Made by a program: the position numbers and the translations under genes. A model generated the notes under the pieces. That model worked only from the letters and a program-made list of their open reading frames with translations. It ran no database searches and was not told where the DNA came from. Positions 7,930 through 16,973 of a stretch of DNA of 64,000 nucleotides are shown here, in pieces. Every line of letters begins with the position of its first letter. Within the stretch, counting starts at the first letter, position 1. Origin of the DNA: Photobacterium sanctipauli (GTDB lineage Bacteria > Pseudomonadota > Gammaproteobacteria > Enterobacterales > Vibrionaceae); assembly GCF_003026495.1 (NCBI RefSeq), contig NZ_PYMA01000002.1, positions 1-64,000 on the forward strand. The letters run 5' to 3'.

Positions 7930-9210
7930 ATGACAGATAAGCGAAAAGAGAGTGGTAGTGGAAAACTGCTGTACTGCTCTTTCTGCGGCAAAAGTCAGCA
8001 TGAAGTTCGCAAGCTGATTGCAGGCCCTTCTGTGTATATTTGCGATGAATGTGTTGATTTGTGCAACGACATTATTCGTGAAGAAATCAAAGAAGTGATG
8101 CCTAAGCGAGATGGCAGTGAACTTCCGACACCACAGGAAATTCGTGCAAACCTGGATGAATACGTTATTGGTCAAAGCCACGCCAAGAAGGTACTGGCAG
8201 TAGCGGTATATAACCACTATAAGCGCCTACGTAACGGTGATACCAATAGCGACGGTGTAGAGCTAGGTAAGAGTAACATCCTACTGATTGGCCCAACTGG
8301 TAGTGGTAAGACGCTACTGGCTGAAACACTGGCACGTATGCTTGATGTTCCATTCACGATGGCAGATGCCACCACGCTGACTGAAGCGGGTTACGTGGGT
8401 GAAGACGTAGAGAATATCATCCAGAAGCTACTGCAAAAATGTGATTACGACGTTGCAAAAGCAGAGCGCGGTATTGTCTACATTGATGAAATCGATAAGA
8501 TTTCACGCAAGTCAGACAACCCTTCTATCACCCGTGACGTTTCGGGCGAGGGTGTTCAGCAGGCATTGCTGAAATTGATCGAAGGGACAGTTGCATCGGT
8601 TCCACCTCAAGGTGGCCGTAAGCACCCACAGCAGGAATTCTTGCAGGTAGATACTTCAAAGATCCTATTCATTTGTGGTGGTGCTTTTGCTGGACTAGAC
8701 AAAGTTGTCGACCAGCGCGTTGCAACGGGTACAGGTATCGGCTTTGGTGCCGATGTTCGTTCTAAAGACGAATCAAGCACGCTAAGCGACTTGTTCGAGC
8801 AAGTTGAACCAGAAGATTTGGTGAAATACGGTTTGATCCCGGAATTCATCGGTCGTCTGCCAGTAACGGCTATCTTGAACGAGTTAGACGAAGAAGCATT
8901 GGTTCAGATCCTTCGCGAGCCGAAGAACGCACTGACCAAGCAGTACGCAGCCCTACTTGAGCTTGAAAATGTTGAGCTTGAGTTCCGCGACGATGCACTT
9001 GTGGCAATTGCCCGCAAGGCAATGGAGCGCAAAACGGGTGCGCGTGGTCTACGCTCAATCGTAGAAGCAGTGCTACTTGATACCATGTATGAGCTACCTT
9101 CTGCGGAAGGTGTAAGCAAGGTTGTTATTGATGAATCAGTAATTAAGGGCGAGTCTGAGCCTTTGATGATTTATGAAAATACAGAAAACCAAGCGGCTGG
9201 CGCTGAGTAA
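7930..9210 (+). CDS. clpX: ATP-dependent Clp protease ATP-binding subunit ClpX
   Basis: ClpX is the hexameric AAA+ unfoldase that recognises substrates such as ssrA-tagged proteins and threads them into ClpP. The 426-residue protein has a C4 zinc finger (Cys16, Cys19, Cys38, Cys41), Walker A GPTGSGKT near residue 120, Walker B VYIDEIDK, the IGF loop for docking on ClpP (GIGFGAD), and sensor motifs FIGRLP and TGARGLRS. The start ATG follows a GAGGTTAG-type ribosome-binding site. A strong terminator ends the clp unit before lon. Confidence 0.98.
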   Translation: MTDKRKESGSGKLLYCSFCGKSQHEVRKLIAGPSVYICDECVDLCNDIIREEIKEVMPKRDGSELPTPQEIRANLDEYVIGQSHAKKVLAVAVYNHYKRLRNGDTNSDGVELGKSNILLIGPTGSGKTLLAETLARMLDVPFTMADATTLTEAGYVGEDVENIIQKLLQKCDYDVAKAERGIVYIDEIDKISRKSDNPSITRDVSGEGVQQALLKLIEGTVASVPPQGGRKHPQQEFLQVDTSKILFICGGAFAGLDKVVDQRVATGTGIGFGADVRSKDESSTLSDLFEQVEPEDLVKYGLIPEFIGRLPVTAILNELDEEALVQILREPKNALTKQYAALLELENVELEFRDDALVAIARKAMERKTGARGLRSIVEAVLLDTMYELPSAEGVSKVVIDESVIKGESEPLMIYENTENQAAGAE

Positions 9211-9240
9211 TTGAACGATTACTGGCCATAATGGACAAAA

Positions 9241-9268
9241 AAAGGAGGCTTTGGCCTCCTTTTTTATT
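9241..9268 (+). terminator. Rho-independent terminator of clpX
   Basis: AAAGGAGGC pairs perfectly with GCCTCCTTT around a 4-nt loop and runs into a T tract. It lies 30 nt after the clpX stop and isolates lon behind its own promoter. Confidence 0.9.
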
Positions 9269-9283
9269 TTCTGCTACTTATCC

Positions 9284-9312
9284 CGTTGAATCTTGCGGCA
9301 TTGCCCCCATAT
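9284..9312 (+). promoter_or_regulatory. Sigma32 heat-shock promoter of lon
   Basis: GTTGAATC at 9285-9292 and CCCCATAT at 9305-9312, with 14 nt between GTTGAA and CCCCAT, fit the RpoH consensus (CTTGAAA ... CCCCATNT) and closely resemble the E. coli lon promoter. The lon start codon is about 36 nt downstream of the -10 element, so the leader is short. Confidence 0.85.
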
Positions 9313-9347
9313 ACTCAATAAAGAGACTGAACGGAAGAGAGAAAAAT

Positions 9348-11720
9348 ATGAACCTGGAGCGTTCGGAACGCCTTGAGATCCCCGTTCTACCACTGCGTGA
9401 TGTGGTGGTCTACCCTCATATGGTTATTCCATTGTTTGTAGGCCGGGATAAATCCATTCGCTGCCTTGAAGCGGCGATGGATGACAATAAACAGATTTTG
9501 TTGGTGGCCCAGAAAGAAGCGGCGACTGACGAGCCTTCTATCGACGACCTTTACGATGTGGGTACCGTTGCGACTATCTTGCAGCTGTTGAAGTTGCCAG
9601 ACGGTACCGTGAAGGTGTTGGTTGAAGGCCAGCAGCGTGCGAAGGTCGAAAATCTTCGCGACGATGAGTTCTTCAGTGCCGATGCCGATTTCTTGGTAAC
9701 GGAAGAAATGGATGAGCGCGAGCAGGAAGTCTTGGTTCGCACCGCTATCAACCAGTTCGAAGGCTTTATCAAGCTAAACAAGAAAATCCCGCCGGAAGTG
9801 CTGACCTCGCTTAACGGTATCGATGAGGCCGCGCGTCTTGCCGACACCATTGCTGCGCATATGCCGCTGAAGCTGGCTGATAAGCAGAAAGTGCTTGAAA
9901 TTGTTGACGTCGTAGAGCGCCTAGAGTTCTTGATGGCAATGATGGAGTCTGAAATTGACTTGCTACAGGTAGAAAAGCGTATCCGTGGCCGCGTCAAGAA
10001 ACAGATGGAAAAGAGCCAGCGCGAGTACTACCTCAACGAGCAGATGAAGGCTATCCAGAAAGAGCTGGGTGAGCTGGATGATGCACCGGACGAATTCGAA
10101 TCTTTGAAAATCAAGATCGAAGAGTCGAAGATGCCGGCAGAAGCACGCGAAAAAACCGAGCAAGAGCTGCAGAAGCTGAAGATGATGTCCCCGATGTCGG
10201 CGGAAGCGACCGTGGTTCGCGGTTACATCGATTGGATGCTGAGCGTGCCATGGCACAAGCGCTCGAAGGTGAAGAAGAACTTGGCCAAGGCCGAGGAAGT
10301 ATTGAATGCCGACCACTATGGCTTGGAACGCGTTAAAGAGCGCATTCTGGAGTACCTCGCGGTACAAAGCCGTGTGAACAAGCTGAAAGGCCCGATCCTT
10401 TGTCTTGTCGGTCCTCCTGGTGTGGGTAAAACCTCACTGGGCCAGTCTATCGCTGCCGCTACAGGCCGTAAGTACGTGCGTATGGCATTGGGCGGGGTGC
10501 GTGACGAAGCTGAAATTCGTGGTCACCGCCGTACCTACATCGGTTCGATGCCGGGCAAGTTGATCCAGAAGATGGCAAAAGTGGAAGTGAAGAACCCGCT
10601 GTTCCTGCTTGATGAGATCGATAAGATGTCATCGGATATGCGCGGCGATCCCTCTTCGGCCCTGCTTGAGGTACTTGATCCTGAGCAGAATAATGCTTTT
10701 AACGATCACTATTTGGAAGTGGATTACGACCTGTCGGATGTGATGTTCGTGGCAACATCGAACTCGATGAACATCCCTGGCCCGCTGCTGGACCGTATGG
10801 AAGTGATCCGCCTGTCGGGTTATACCGAAGACGAAAAACTGAATATCGCTAAACGTCACCTGCTTGAAAAGCAAATCAAGCGCAATGGCTTGAAGCCGGG
10901 TGAAGTGGAAGTGGATGACTCGGCACTGCTCGGGATTATCCGTTACTACACCCGTGAAGCAGGCGTACGTAGCCTTGAGCGTGAGGTGTCTAAGCTGTGT
11001 CGTAAGGCAGTGAAAGAAATCCTGCTAAACCCTGAAACCAAGAAAGTGGTTATCAACCAAGATAACCTGAAAGAGTACTTGGGCGTTCAGCGTTTCGATT
11101 ACGGCAAAGCGGAAGAAAACAACCGTATTGGCCAAGTCACTGGCTTGGCGTGGACCGAAGTTGGTGGTGATTTGCTGACCATTGAAACGGAATCTATGCC
11201 GGGCAAAGGTAAGCTGGCTTACACGGGCTCGCTGGGTGATGTGATGCAAGAGTCTATCCAAGCCGCGATGACCGTTGTACGCACCCGTGCGGAGCGCCTA
11301 GGCATTGCGCCAGACTTCTACGAGAAGCGTGATATCCACGTTCACGTACCAGAAGGTGCCACGCCGAAAGATGGCCCGAGTGCGGGTATCGCCATGTGTA
11401 CTGCTTTGGTGTCTAGTTTAACAGGCAATCCGGTGCGCGGTGATGTTGCGATGACCGGTGAAATTACCCTGCGTGGTGAAGTATTGCCAATCGGTGGTTT
11501 GAAAGAGAAACTGCTGGCAGCTCACCGTGGCGGTATCAAAACTGTGTTGATCCCGAAAGACAACGAACGTGATTTGGAAGAGATTCCAGATAACGTAATT
11601 GCTGATTTGGTGGTGCGCCCGGTGCGTTGGATTGATGAAGTGCTGACCGTTGCACTGCAGAATAATCCAACGGGTATCGAGCTGGTAAACGCCCAAAACA
11701 GTGACATGCAGCAAAGTTAA
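9348..11720 (+). CDS. lon: ATP-dependent Lon protease
   Basis: Lon is a homohexameric AAA+ serine protease that degrades misfolded and regulatory proteins in the cytoplasm. The 790-residue protein has the N-terminal LonN domain ([15 protein letters not shown]), a coiled-coil linker, Walker A GPPGVGKT and Walker B FLLDEIDK. The C-terminal protease domain has the catalytic Ser at about residue 678 (DGPSAGIAM) and Lys at about 721 (GGLKEKLL). The frame is open 39 codons further upstream, but that stretch covers the clpX terminator and the sigma32 promoter, so the ATG at 9348 is the start. Heat-shock control is indicated by the promoter. Confidence 0.98.
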   Translation: MNLERSERLEIPVLPLRDVVVYPHMVIPLFVGRDKSIRCLEAAMDDNKQILLVAQKEAATDEPSIDDLYDVGTVATILQLLKLPDGTVKVLVEGQQRAKVENLRDDEFFSADADFLVTEEMDEREQEVLVRTAINQFEGFIKLNKKIPPEVLTSLNGIDEAARLADTIAAHMPLKLADKQKVLEIVDVVERLEFLMAMMESEIDLLQVEKRIRGRVKKQMEKSQREYYLNEQMKAIQKELGELDDAPDEFESLKIKIEESKMPAEAREKTEQELQKLKMMSPMSAEATVVRGYIDWMLSVPWHKRSKVKKNLAKAEEVLNADHYGLERVKERILEYLAVQSRVNKLKGPILCLVGPPGVGKTSLGQSIAAATGRKYVRMALGGVRDEAEIRGHRRTYIGSMPGKLIQKMAKVEVKNPLFLLDEIDKMSSDMRGDPSSALLEVLDPEQNNAFNDHYLEVDYDLSDVMFVATSNSMNIPGPLLDRMEVIRLSGYTEDEKLNIAKRHLLEKQIKRNGLKPGEVEVDDSALLGIIRYYTREAGVRSLEREVSKLCRKAVKEILLNPETKKVVINQDNLKEYLGVQRFDYGKAEENNRIGQVTGLAWTEVGGDLLTIETESMPGKGKLAYTGSLGDVMQESIQAAMTVVRTRAERLGIAPDFYEKRDIHVHVPEGATPKDGPSAGIAMCTALVSSLTGNPVRGDVAMTGEITLRGEVLPIGGLKEKLLAAHRGGIKTVLIPKDNERDLEEIPDNVIADLVVRPVRWIDEVLTVALQNNPTGIELVNAQNSDMQQS

Positions 11721-11726
11721 GAAATG

Positions 11727-11769
11727 AAAAAACGCTTTCGGGGCTAAAAAACCTTGTCAGCGTTTTTTT
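11727..11769. terminator. Terminator of lon
   Basis: AAAAAACGCT (11727-11736) pairs with AGCGTTTTTT (11759-11768) across a 22-nt loop and ends in a T run. It starts 7 nt after the lon stop. The A and T runs on both sides would let it work on either strand. Confidence 0.75.
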
Positions 11770-11846
11770 GTGTAGCTATAAGTTAGGTCTAATTCGCTGT
11801 TAGCTCAATAATATCAACGCTTACCCGTATTTCTGGTGCTTTGAAC

Positions 11847-11855
11847 TGATATAAT
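11847..11855 (+). promoter_or_regulatory. Extended -10 promoter of hupB
   Basis: TGATATAAT is a perfect extended -10 element (TGn plus TATAAT) about 88 nt upstream of the hupB GTG start. No good -35 hexamer is visible at the usual distance, which is acceptable for this promoter class. Confidence 0.55.
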
Positions 11856-11942
11856 TAGGCCTGATACATTTTCAAAACCGGCGTGTGTAAATTTTTGCCA
11901 GTGAGGCGGCACGCGGAAATAGTTTACAGAGGGGAACAGATC

Positions 11943-12215
11943 GTGAACAAAACTCAATTGGTTGACAAAATTGCTGAAAACGCAGACATCTCTAAAGCGT
12001 CTGCTGGTCGTGCTCTAGACGCATTCATTGATGCGGTTTCTGATAGCCTGAAGTCAGGTGATCAAGTTGCTCTTGTTGGTTTTGGTACTTTCTCTGTACG
12101 TGAGCGTGCAGCGCGTACTGGTCGTAACCCACAGACCGGCGAAGAGATCCAAATTGCAGCAGCAAAAGTACCTGGCTTTAAAGCAGGTAAAGCGCTAAAA
12201 GATTCTGTAAACTAA
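11943..12215 (+). CDS. hupB: DNA-binding protein HU-beta
   Basis: HU is the small dimeric histone-like protein that bends and compacts the nucleoid. The 90-residue protein ([18 protein letters not shown]...) shows the family signature [24 protein letters not shown] at about residues 45-67, which forms the DNA-binding beta arm. The start is GTG at 11943, as in E. coli hupB, preceded by GAGGGGAAC. Frames opening at 11883 would add 20 unrelated residues. Its place after lon is conserved. Confidence 0.97.
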   Translation: MNKTQLVDKIAENADISKASAGRALDAFIDAVSDSLKSGDQVALVGFGTFSVRERAARTGRNPQTGEEIQIAAAKVPGFKAGKALKDSVN

Positions 12216-12296
12216 GCAAGGGCCCAGCCCTGTTGGTTTGTTGGAACAAACAGAAATTCAGGTTGTCATAACAAGACAGCTTGGCTGGAATAAAGG

Positions 12297-12322
12297 GCGC
12301 ATCGGGTTGATGCGCTTTTTTT
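12297..12322 (+). terminator. Terminator of hupB
   Basis: GCGCATC pairs perfectly with GATGCGC around the loop GGGTT and is followed by a run of T. It lies 80 nt after the hupB stop. Confidence 0.85.
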
Positions 12323-12425
12323 ACTTTGTATCAGTGTGGATTACTCAGCTCCGTTTCTATTCAGGATCGAGAAGCATTCTTCACAATACCATGCCAAATC
12401 GCATCAGTAGGAGATACGGCAAATT

Positions 12426-14330
12426 ATGATGGAGCGAATGCGCGAAGGCGCAAGCAGCATTTGGGTCAAGATTATTCTTGGCTTGATTATACTTTCTTTT
12501 GTTTTCGCGGGCGTAGGTAGCTACCTAGCCGGCGGTGGTCAGCAAGTAGCAGCAACGGTTGATGGACGAGAGATCAGCCAGCGTGAGTTCGAGATGGCCT
12601 ATCAGAACGAACGTAACCGCATGCAAGCGCAGCTGGGCGATTATTTCTCGACGCTAATGGGCGATCCTGCTTACGTACAACAGTTCCGCCGTAGCGTGCT
12701 AGACCGTATGGTTAACGACGTGCTAATCGAGCAGCGTGCGAACGACCTTGGCCTGCGCATCAGTGATGAGCAGATCCGTACTGCCATCGTTTCTATGCCA
12801 GAATTCCAGCGTGATGGTCGTTTTGATAACGAAACGTACAACACACTTCTGCGCCGCTCGGGTATGACGCCGGATCAGTTTGCTGAATCTATGCGTACCG
12901 ATTTGCTTCGCCAGCAGTTCCTGCTAGCTATTCAAGGCAGCGACTTTGCCCTAAGCAGTGAGTTGACTGCGCTGACCAAGCTTGAGCAGCAGCAGCGTGA
13001 AATTCGCACTTTGACCCTGGATGTTGAAGCGTTCACCAAAAACGCGGAAGTAGCTGACGACGAAGCATTGGCTTTCTATGAGCAGAACCCTGAGCGTTAC
13101 ACGCGCCCAGATCAAGTGAAGGCGGCTTACATCGAACTATCAGGCAAAGGCCTGAAAGGTACGCTTGAAGTGACCGAAGAAGATGCGAAAGCATACTTCG
13201 ACGACAACCAGAAGAAATACGGTACTGCCGAGCAGCGCCAGGCAAGCCATATCTTGGTTCAAGGTAAAGACGGCGATGCTAAGGCGAAGGCTGAAGCACT
13301 ACTTGCTGAGCTAAACGGCGGTGCTGATTTTGCTGAGCTAGCAAAAACATCTTCAGATGATACGTTCAGCGGCAAAGAAGGCGGCAAGCTTGACTGGTTC
13401 GAGCGTGGCGTGATGGATCCGGCATTTGAAGATGCGGCGTTTGCCCTGAACAAAGGCGAGATTTCTGGTGTTGTTGAGTCTGACTTTGGTTTCCATATCA
13501 TCAAGCTAGATGACATCAAAGAGCCGCAGGTTAAGCCTTTCGCTGATGTACGTGAAGACATCATCGTTGAGCTGCGTGAGCAGCGTGCGGTAGAAGCTTT
13601 CTACGACCTACAGAACCAGCTGGCTGAGACGGCGTTTGAAATGCCTGATTCGCTAGATGATGCTGCGCAGGCTGTTGATGCAACGGTTCAAACCACTGAC
13701 TTCTTCTCGCAAAACGATGCTCCGGGTGTATTGTCTACACCAGTTGTGCTTCAGGCGCTATTTAGCCCAGAAGTACGTGAAGATGGCCTGAACTCTGATG
13801 TGATCGAGATTGCGCCTGAGCACGTTGTTGTTGTTCGTGTCGATGATTCGCGCGATGAAATGGTACTGCCGTTCGATGAGGTTTCTGAGTCTGTTAAGCA
13901 GCAACTTGCCCAGCAGAAAGGCGAAGAGCAAGCTCAAGCGAAAGCGGATGAGATGCTTGCCCAGCTTCGCGATGGTAGCAACGCACTGCTTGAAGATGCA
14001 GGCCTAAGCTTCTCTGACGCTGAAGTGATTTCTCGCATGGGTACCGATCCGATGCTTGCGCAAGTTGCATTCGGCTTGGCTAAGCCTGAAGGCGAGCAGC
14101 CTGTTTACGGTGTGACTCGTGATGCAGCAGGCGACATGCTAATTATCGCGCTGGATAAAGTGATTGAAGCGGATGTCGAGCCTGTATCGGTTGATAGCCA
14201 GTTGGCAGCACAAGTTCAGCAGATGAACGCCCAGCAAGATGTGATGGCAACGCTAGATCAGCTTCGTAATACGGCTGAAGTGAGCTACCCTGAACTGGAT
14301 GCAGCTGCAAATTCACATAATGGTATGTGA
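12426..14330 (+). CDS. ppiD: Periplasmic folding chaperone PpiD (parvulin-type)
   Basis: PpiD is an inner-membrane-anchored periplasmic chaperone that works with the SecYEG translocon on emerging outer-membrane and periplasmic proteins. The 634-residue protein has a short cytoplasmic tail and one membrane segment at about residues 14-37 (IILGLIILSFVFAGVGSYL). A SurA-like N-terminal chaperone region (SQREFEMAYQNERNRM) follows, then one parvulin domain at about 262-360 (ASHILVQ, GGKLDWF, GFHIIKLDD). The second Met is also a possible start; MM agrees with E. coli PpiD. The order hupB-ppiD-comEA matches V. cholerae as I remember it. Confidence 0.95.
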   Translation: MMERMREGASSIWVKIILGLIILSFVFAGVGSYLAGGGQQVAATVDGREISQREFEMAYQNERNRMQAQLGDYFSTLMGDPAYVQQFRRSVLDRMVNDVLIEQRANDLGLRISDEQIRTAIVSMPEFQRDGRFDNETYNTLLRRSGMTPDQFAESMRTDLLRQQFLLAIQGSDFALSSELTALTKLEQQQREIRTLTLDVEAFTKNAEVADDEALAFYEQNPERYTRPDQVKAAYIELSGKGLKGTLEVTEEDAKAYFDDNQKKYGTAEQRQASHILVQGKDGDAKAKAEALLAELNGGADFAELAKTSSDDTFSGKEGGKLDWFERGVMDPAFEDAAFALNKGEISGVVESDFGFHIIKLDDIKEPQVKPFADVREDIIVELREQRAVEAFYDLQNQLAETAFEMPDSLDDAAQAVDATVQTTDFFSQNDAPGVLSTPVVLQALFSPEVREDGLNSDVIEIAPEHVVVVRVDDSRDEMVLPFDEVSESVKQQLAQQKGEEQAQAKADEMLAQLRDGSNALLEDAGLSFSDAEVISRMGTDPMLAQVAFGLAKPEGEQPVYGVTRDAAGDMLIIALDKVIEADVEPVSVDSQLAAQVQQMNAQQDVMATLDQLRNTAEVSYPELDAAANSHNGM

Positions 14331-14397
14331 TTAAAATACAGTTAGTTTGATGTGTGGTTAGCTGCACATGCAAAATAAATGTAATTAATACGTAAGT

Positions 14398-14432
14398 CGA
14401 CGGGCCGCCATTGTGCGGCCCGTCGTTTTTTT
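14398..14432 (+). terminator. Terminator of ppiD
   Basis: A perfect 11-bp GC-rich stem, CGACGGGCCGC/GCGGCCCGTCG, with a 6-nt loop is followed by seven T. Confidence 0.95.
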
Positions 14433-14527
14433 AGCTGCGAATAAAAATGCGTTGTTTACATCTTCTTGCGAGAAAAGCACCGTGTGTACGACCACTGGTC
14501 ATAACTGATTTTCAAGGAGCATAGAAG

Positions 14528-14821
14528 ATGGTTTACTTTATTAAATCCGCCAGCGCTGCGGTGCTATTGGGCTTGATGGTGCTAAGCACAATACCTGCAG
14601 CCGCGGATGATTACGAAGGGATTGAGATCACCGTTAATGTCAATACGGCCAATGCAGAAGAGCTTGATAAGCTATTGCTAGGGATCGGCCCTGATAAAGC
14701 GCTGAAGATTATTGAATACCGCCAACAGCACGGCCCTTTTTTGGCTGCCGATGACTTGTCGAAGGTAAAAGGGATTGGCGCATCAACGGTCGAGAAAAAC
14801 CGCGAGCGGATAAAGTTATAG
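14528..14821 (+). CDS. comEA: ComEA family helix-hairpin-helix DNA-uptake protein
   Basis: A 97-residue exported protein with a signal peptide (hydrophobic core about residues 8-24, cleavage likely after AAA at 24-26) followed by two helix-hairpin-helix units. These are ELDKLLLGIGPDKALKII at about residues 45-62 and LSKVKGIGASTVEKN at about 77-91. Such proteins bind double-stranded DNA in the periplasm and ratchet it inward during natural transformation; the V. cholerae competence gene occupies this same position after ppiD. It has its own ribosome-binding site (AAGGAGC) and is separated from ppiD by a terminator. The alternative is a YbaV-like protein of unknown role, but the context favours competence. 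Confidence 0.85.
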   Translation: MVYFIKSASAAVLLGLMVLSTIPAAADDYEGIEITVNVNTANAEELDKLLLGIGPDKALKIIEYRQQHGPFLAADDLSKVKGIGASTVEKNRERIKL

Positions 14822-14872
14822 CTCCTCCCGGCTAGAGAGGAGAGAAGTCTGTGGTTCTCCTTTCTGCTCAAG

Positions 14873-15433
14873 CTAGTCACGCTTGGCAATAGAAGCTTTT
14901 ACCTTATTGGCGAGTGTATAGAGTAGGGCGGAAACCACGCCAAGCAGATGGGCTTCCACTGCAACCCTTGCATCAATGAGTCGTGCTGAGCTGGCTGAGC
15001 CTCCTGAGTATTGTTCCCAAACCACTTTGACGATCACCCCAACCAGCAAAGCCCATCCAAGTTTATCCTTAGATTGAATATCCTTTATAGCCCCTAAGGC
15101 AAAGAGGCCATGCAAAACACCCGATAGCCCTGCATACCAAGTGGTTGATGAAAACCACAGTGCCGAACCGATAAAAGCCGCAGAGAAGACAACAAAGCCT
15201 GTTAACTGGCTGAGCTTGAGATTTCGGCGAAAAATGAAGGTAATGATTGCCAATGCGAGGCTGTTCATTATCATGTGGGGCCAATTGGTATGGGTGAAAT
15301 TTCCCGTCAGCAATCGCCAAGCCTCGCCGTGGCTAATGGCGCTGCGATCCCATGCCAATAGTGTCTGCATCCCATCTAGTTGGAAGACAGCCATGAAGCA
15401 GACGGCAGCAATTACGAACAAACGAACAGACAA
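14873..15433 (-). CDS. rrtA: Rhombosortase (GlyGly-CTERM protease)
   Basis: An integral-membrane rhomboid-family serine protease of 186 residues with about six membrane segments. It has the active-site Ser104 in YAGLSGVLHG, His162 in VEAHLLGV, and the FTHTNWPHMIMN loop after the first segments. Rhombosortases cleave exported proteins carrying a C-terminal GlyGly-CTERM signal, often type II secretion substrates; none is encoded in this window. The frame is open to 15733, but that upstream part lies inside tapT. I chose TTG at 15433, preceded by TGAGG at 5 nt, which gives an N terminus leading straight into the first membrane segment. An ATG at 15394 would cut that segment. Confidence 0.85.
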   Translation of the reverse strand: MSVRLFVIAAVCFMAVFQLDGMQTLLAWDRSAISHGEAWRLLTGNFTHTNWPHMIMNSLALAIITFIFRRNLKLSQLTGFVVFSAAFIGSALWFSSTTWYAGLSGVLHGLFALGAIKDIQSKDKLGWALLVGVIVKVVWEQYSGGSASSARLIDARVAVEAHLLGVVSALLYTLANKVKASIAKRD

Positions 15434-15443
15434 GGCAACCTCA

Positions 15444-16058
15444 ATGAGTCGATATTGTGAAAAATGTGGCAAGGCGCAAAAAGCCTGTATTTGCCACTGG
15501 ATCCAAGTTATTGATGCTAAAACCGAACTTTGGATTTTACAACACCCATCTGAGGTTAAGCGTGCGATTGGTACTGCGCGTATTCTTACCTTGTCGCTAC
15601 CCAATGCCCGTTTATGGGTGGGAGAAGACTTCTCCCAGCACGAAGAACTCAATGCCCTGCTAGCAGAGCCCACCCGCGATGCTTGGCTGATATACCCTGG
15701 CGAAGAAGCAGTGGCGATATCTTCGTTGGTCACCGAGAGCGTCGAATCGAGTCAGGTTCGAACCCTGATCCTACTCGATGGGACATGGAAGAAAGCCTAC
15801 AAGATGTGGCAGCTTTCTAGCAACTTGCAGCAACTGCCAACCGTGAGCCTAGATAACGCCGAGCAAGGTAATTACCGTATCCGCAAATCTCCCAAGGTGC
15901 AGGGTGTATCTACGGTTGAGGCCGGCTTTCTAGCCCTTGACGCGCTAGAAGGGCGTGATGTTGATTTCAGCCCCTTGTTGGATACCTTTGATCGTATGAT
16001 TGAATTCCAAATCCAGCAAATGCCAGCAGGCGTCTACGAAAAAAACTATCGTTCTTAG
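15444..16058 (+). CDS. tapT: DTW-domain tRNA-uridine aminocarboxypropyltransferase
   Basis: TapT (YfiP) transfers the aminocarboxypropyl group of S-adenosylmethionine to uridine in the tRNA variable loop (acp3U47). The 204-residue protein has an N-terminal cysteine cluster (Cys5, Cys8, Cys15, Cys17), the DTW motif in LLDGTWKKA (Asp112, Thr114, Trp115), and the conserved RIRKSP segment. The ATG at 15444 with AAGG upstream is chosen. The longer frame from 15141 only reads through rrtA on the other strand. The start codons of tapT and rrtA are 10 bp apart and face away from each other, so each gene's promoter must lie inside the other's coding region. Confidence 0.9.
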   Translation: MSRYCEKCGKAQKACICHWIQVIDAKTELWILQHPSEVKRAIGTARILTLSLPNARLWVGEDFSQHEELNALLAEPTRDAWLIYPGEEAVAISSLVTESVESSQVRTLILLDGTWKKAYKMWQLSSNLQQLPTVSLDNAEQGNYRIRKSPKVQGVSTVEAGFLALDALEGRDVDFSPLLDTFDRMIEFQIQQMPAGVYEKNYRS

Positions 16059-16151
16059 TTTGCTTGGTTTTGTTAAGGAATTTGGCTTGTGCAATGGTCT
16101 ATATCTCGGATTAGCTTCACTAATCGATGTGGGGTGAGCTAAACCGTTAAT

Positions 16152-16973
16152 CTACGCTACCCCAACCCCCATCCAAAATGCGTCGAGCTGCGCTTCTACT
16201 TCATCAAGGGATGTTCCCTTGTGGGTTCGAACAATGGCAGACAAGAAGTTGTCATGCTTGTTAGATTTGATGCCCACCAAGACGGCGAGGGTTGCTTGGC
16301 TGAGTAAATCCTTCAGATCAAAGCCCAGCAAGAAGGCTGCTTGGCGCTCTAGGTTGAAATCCAGCGCCTCGCCGGGAACGTAATCTTCCCAAAGGCGTCC
16401 GTCGTGGATCTGGCCGTATTTGCTCAGTATCGAGTAAAAGTCAGTGGCATCTTTACTGTTCTCGAACCCGCGTTCGTCCCATGCCATTAGCTTCAGCATC
16501 GCAATGCCGGGCAGCGATGCCACTTTGAATGTGGCGGTACCGAGGGTAACGGTCAGAGCGGTTTGGTAGGCTTCCTGGAAACCGACCACGGACATCGTAA
16601 TGTCATGGCTTGGCGGCCATTGGATCTGTCCATCCTGATCGGCCAGCTGGCCAAAGGGGATAATATCAACAGGCAGCCCGCTTTCAGGCTCCCTTAGTCG
16701 GTGGGTTTGCTCGGTGGGGGCCAGCCCAGCCGCCAGCAGCTTGGCCTTGGTGGCATCGAACTCCTCCCAGTTGGCGACCAGGATAGCGGTGTCGATATCC
16801 CTTGTTGCCCGTATCGGCGCGTGGCCGAAAATGCCGTGCAGGACGATGTCCCGGGCGGTTGCTCCGGCGATGAAGTAGGGCACGGCCAGGCTGTTGACTG
16901 CCTCGACCACCCTGAGCAGTGCCTGCTCAAATACCGGGTTAAGGGAGTTGCTTAAGGTGTAGGTATTGCTCAT
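16152..16973 (-). CDS. AbiEii-like nucleotidyltransferase toxin
   Basis: A 273-residue protein with the DNA polymerase beta-type nucleotidyltransferase fold seen in type IV toxins of the AbiEii/AbiGii family. An N-terminal GATARDIVLHG loop (residues 37-47) is followed by RATRDIDTAI with Asp59 and Asp61, and a third acidic residue Asp104 in LPVDIIPFG. The catalytic carboxylates are therefore all present. Related toxins (AbiEii, MenT) use NTPs to modify tRNA acceptor ends and arrest growth, for example on phage infection. The ATG overlaps the last 35 nt of the antitoxin gene in another frame, implying translational coupling. Base composition is like the host, so any transfer is not recent. The target is unknown. 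Confidence 0.75.
   Translation of the reverse strand: MSNTYTLSNSLNPVFEQALLRVVEAVNSLAVPYFIAGATARDIVLHGIFGHAPIRATRDIDTAILVANWEEFDATKAKLLAAGLAPTEQTHRLREPESGLPVDIIPFGQLADQDGQIQWPPSHDITMSVVGFQEAYQTALTVTLGTATFKVASLPGIAMLKLMAWDERGFENSKDATDFYSILSKYGQIHDGRLWEDYVPGEALDFNLERQAAFLLGFDLKDLLSQATLAVLVGIKSNKHDNFLSAIVRTHKGTSLDEVEAQLDAFWMGVGVA

Noticed and set aside
9231..9347. N-terminal extension of lon (39 codons)
   Set aside because: It spans the clpX terminator and the sigma32 promoter, and the family start is [18 protein letters not shown] at 9348.
12238..12520. Short plus-strand ORFs between hupB and ppiD
   Set aside because: They cross the hupB terminator and overlap the ppiD start in other frames, with no recognisable protein.
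15141..15443. N-terminal extension of tapT by 101 codons
   Set aside because: It only reads the antisense of rrtA, and the protein family begins at the cysteine cluster MSRYCEKCG.
15434..15733. N-terminal extension of rrtA by 100 codons
   Set aside because: It is antisense to tapT, has no rhomboid features, and a TTG with a good ribosome-binding site gives the normal protein.
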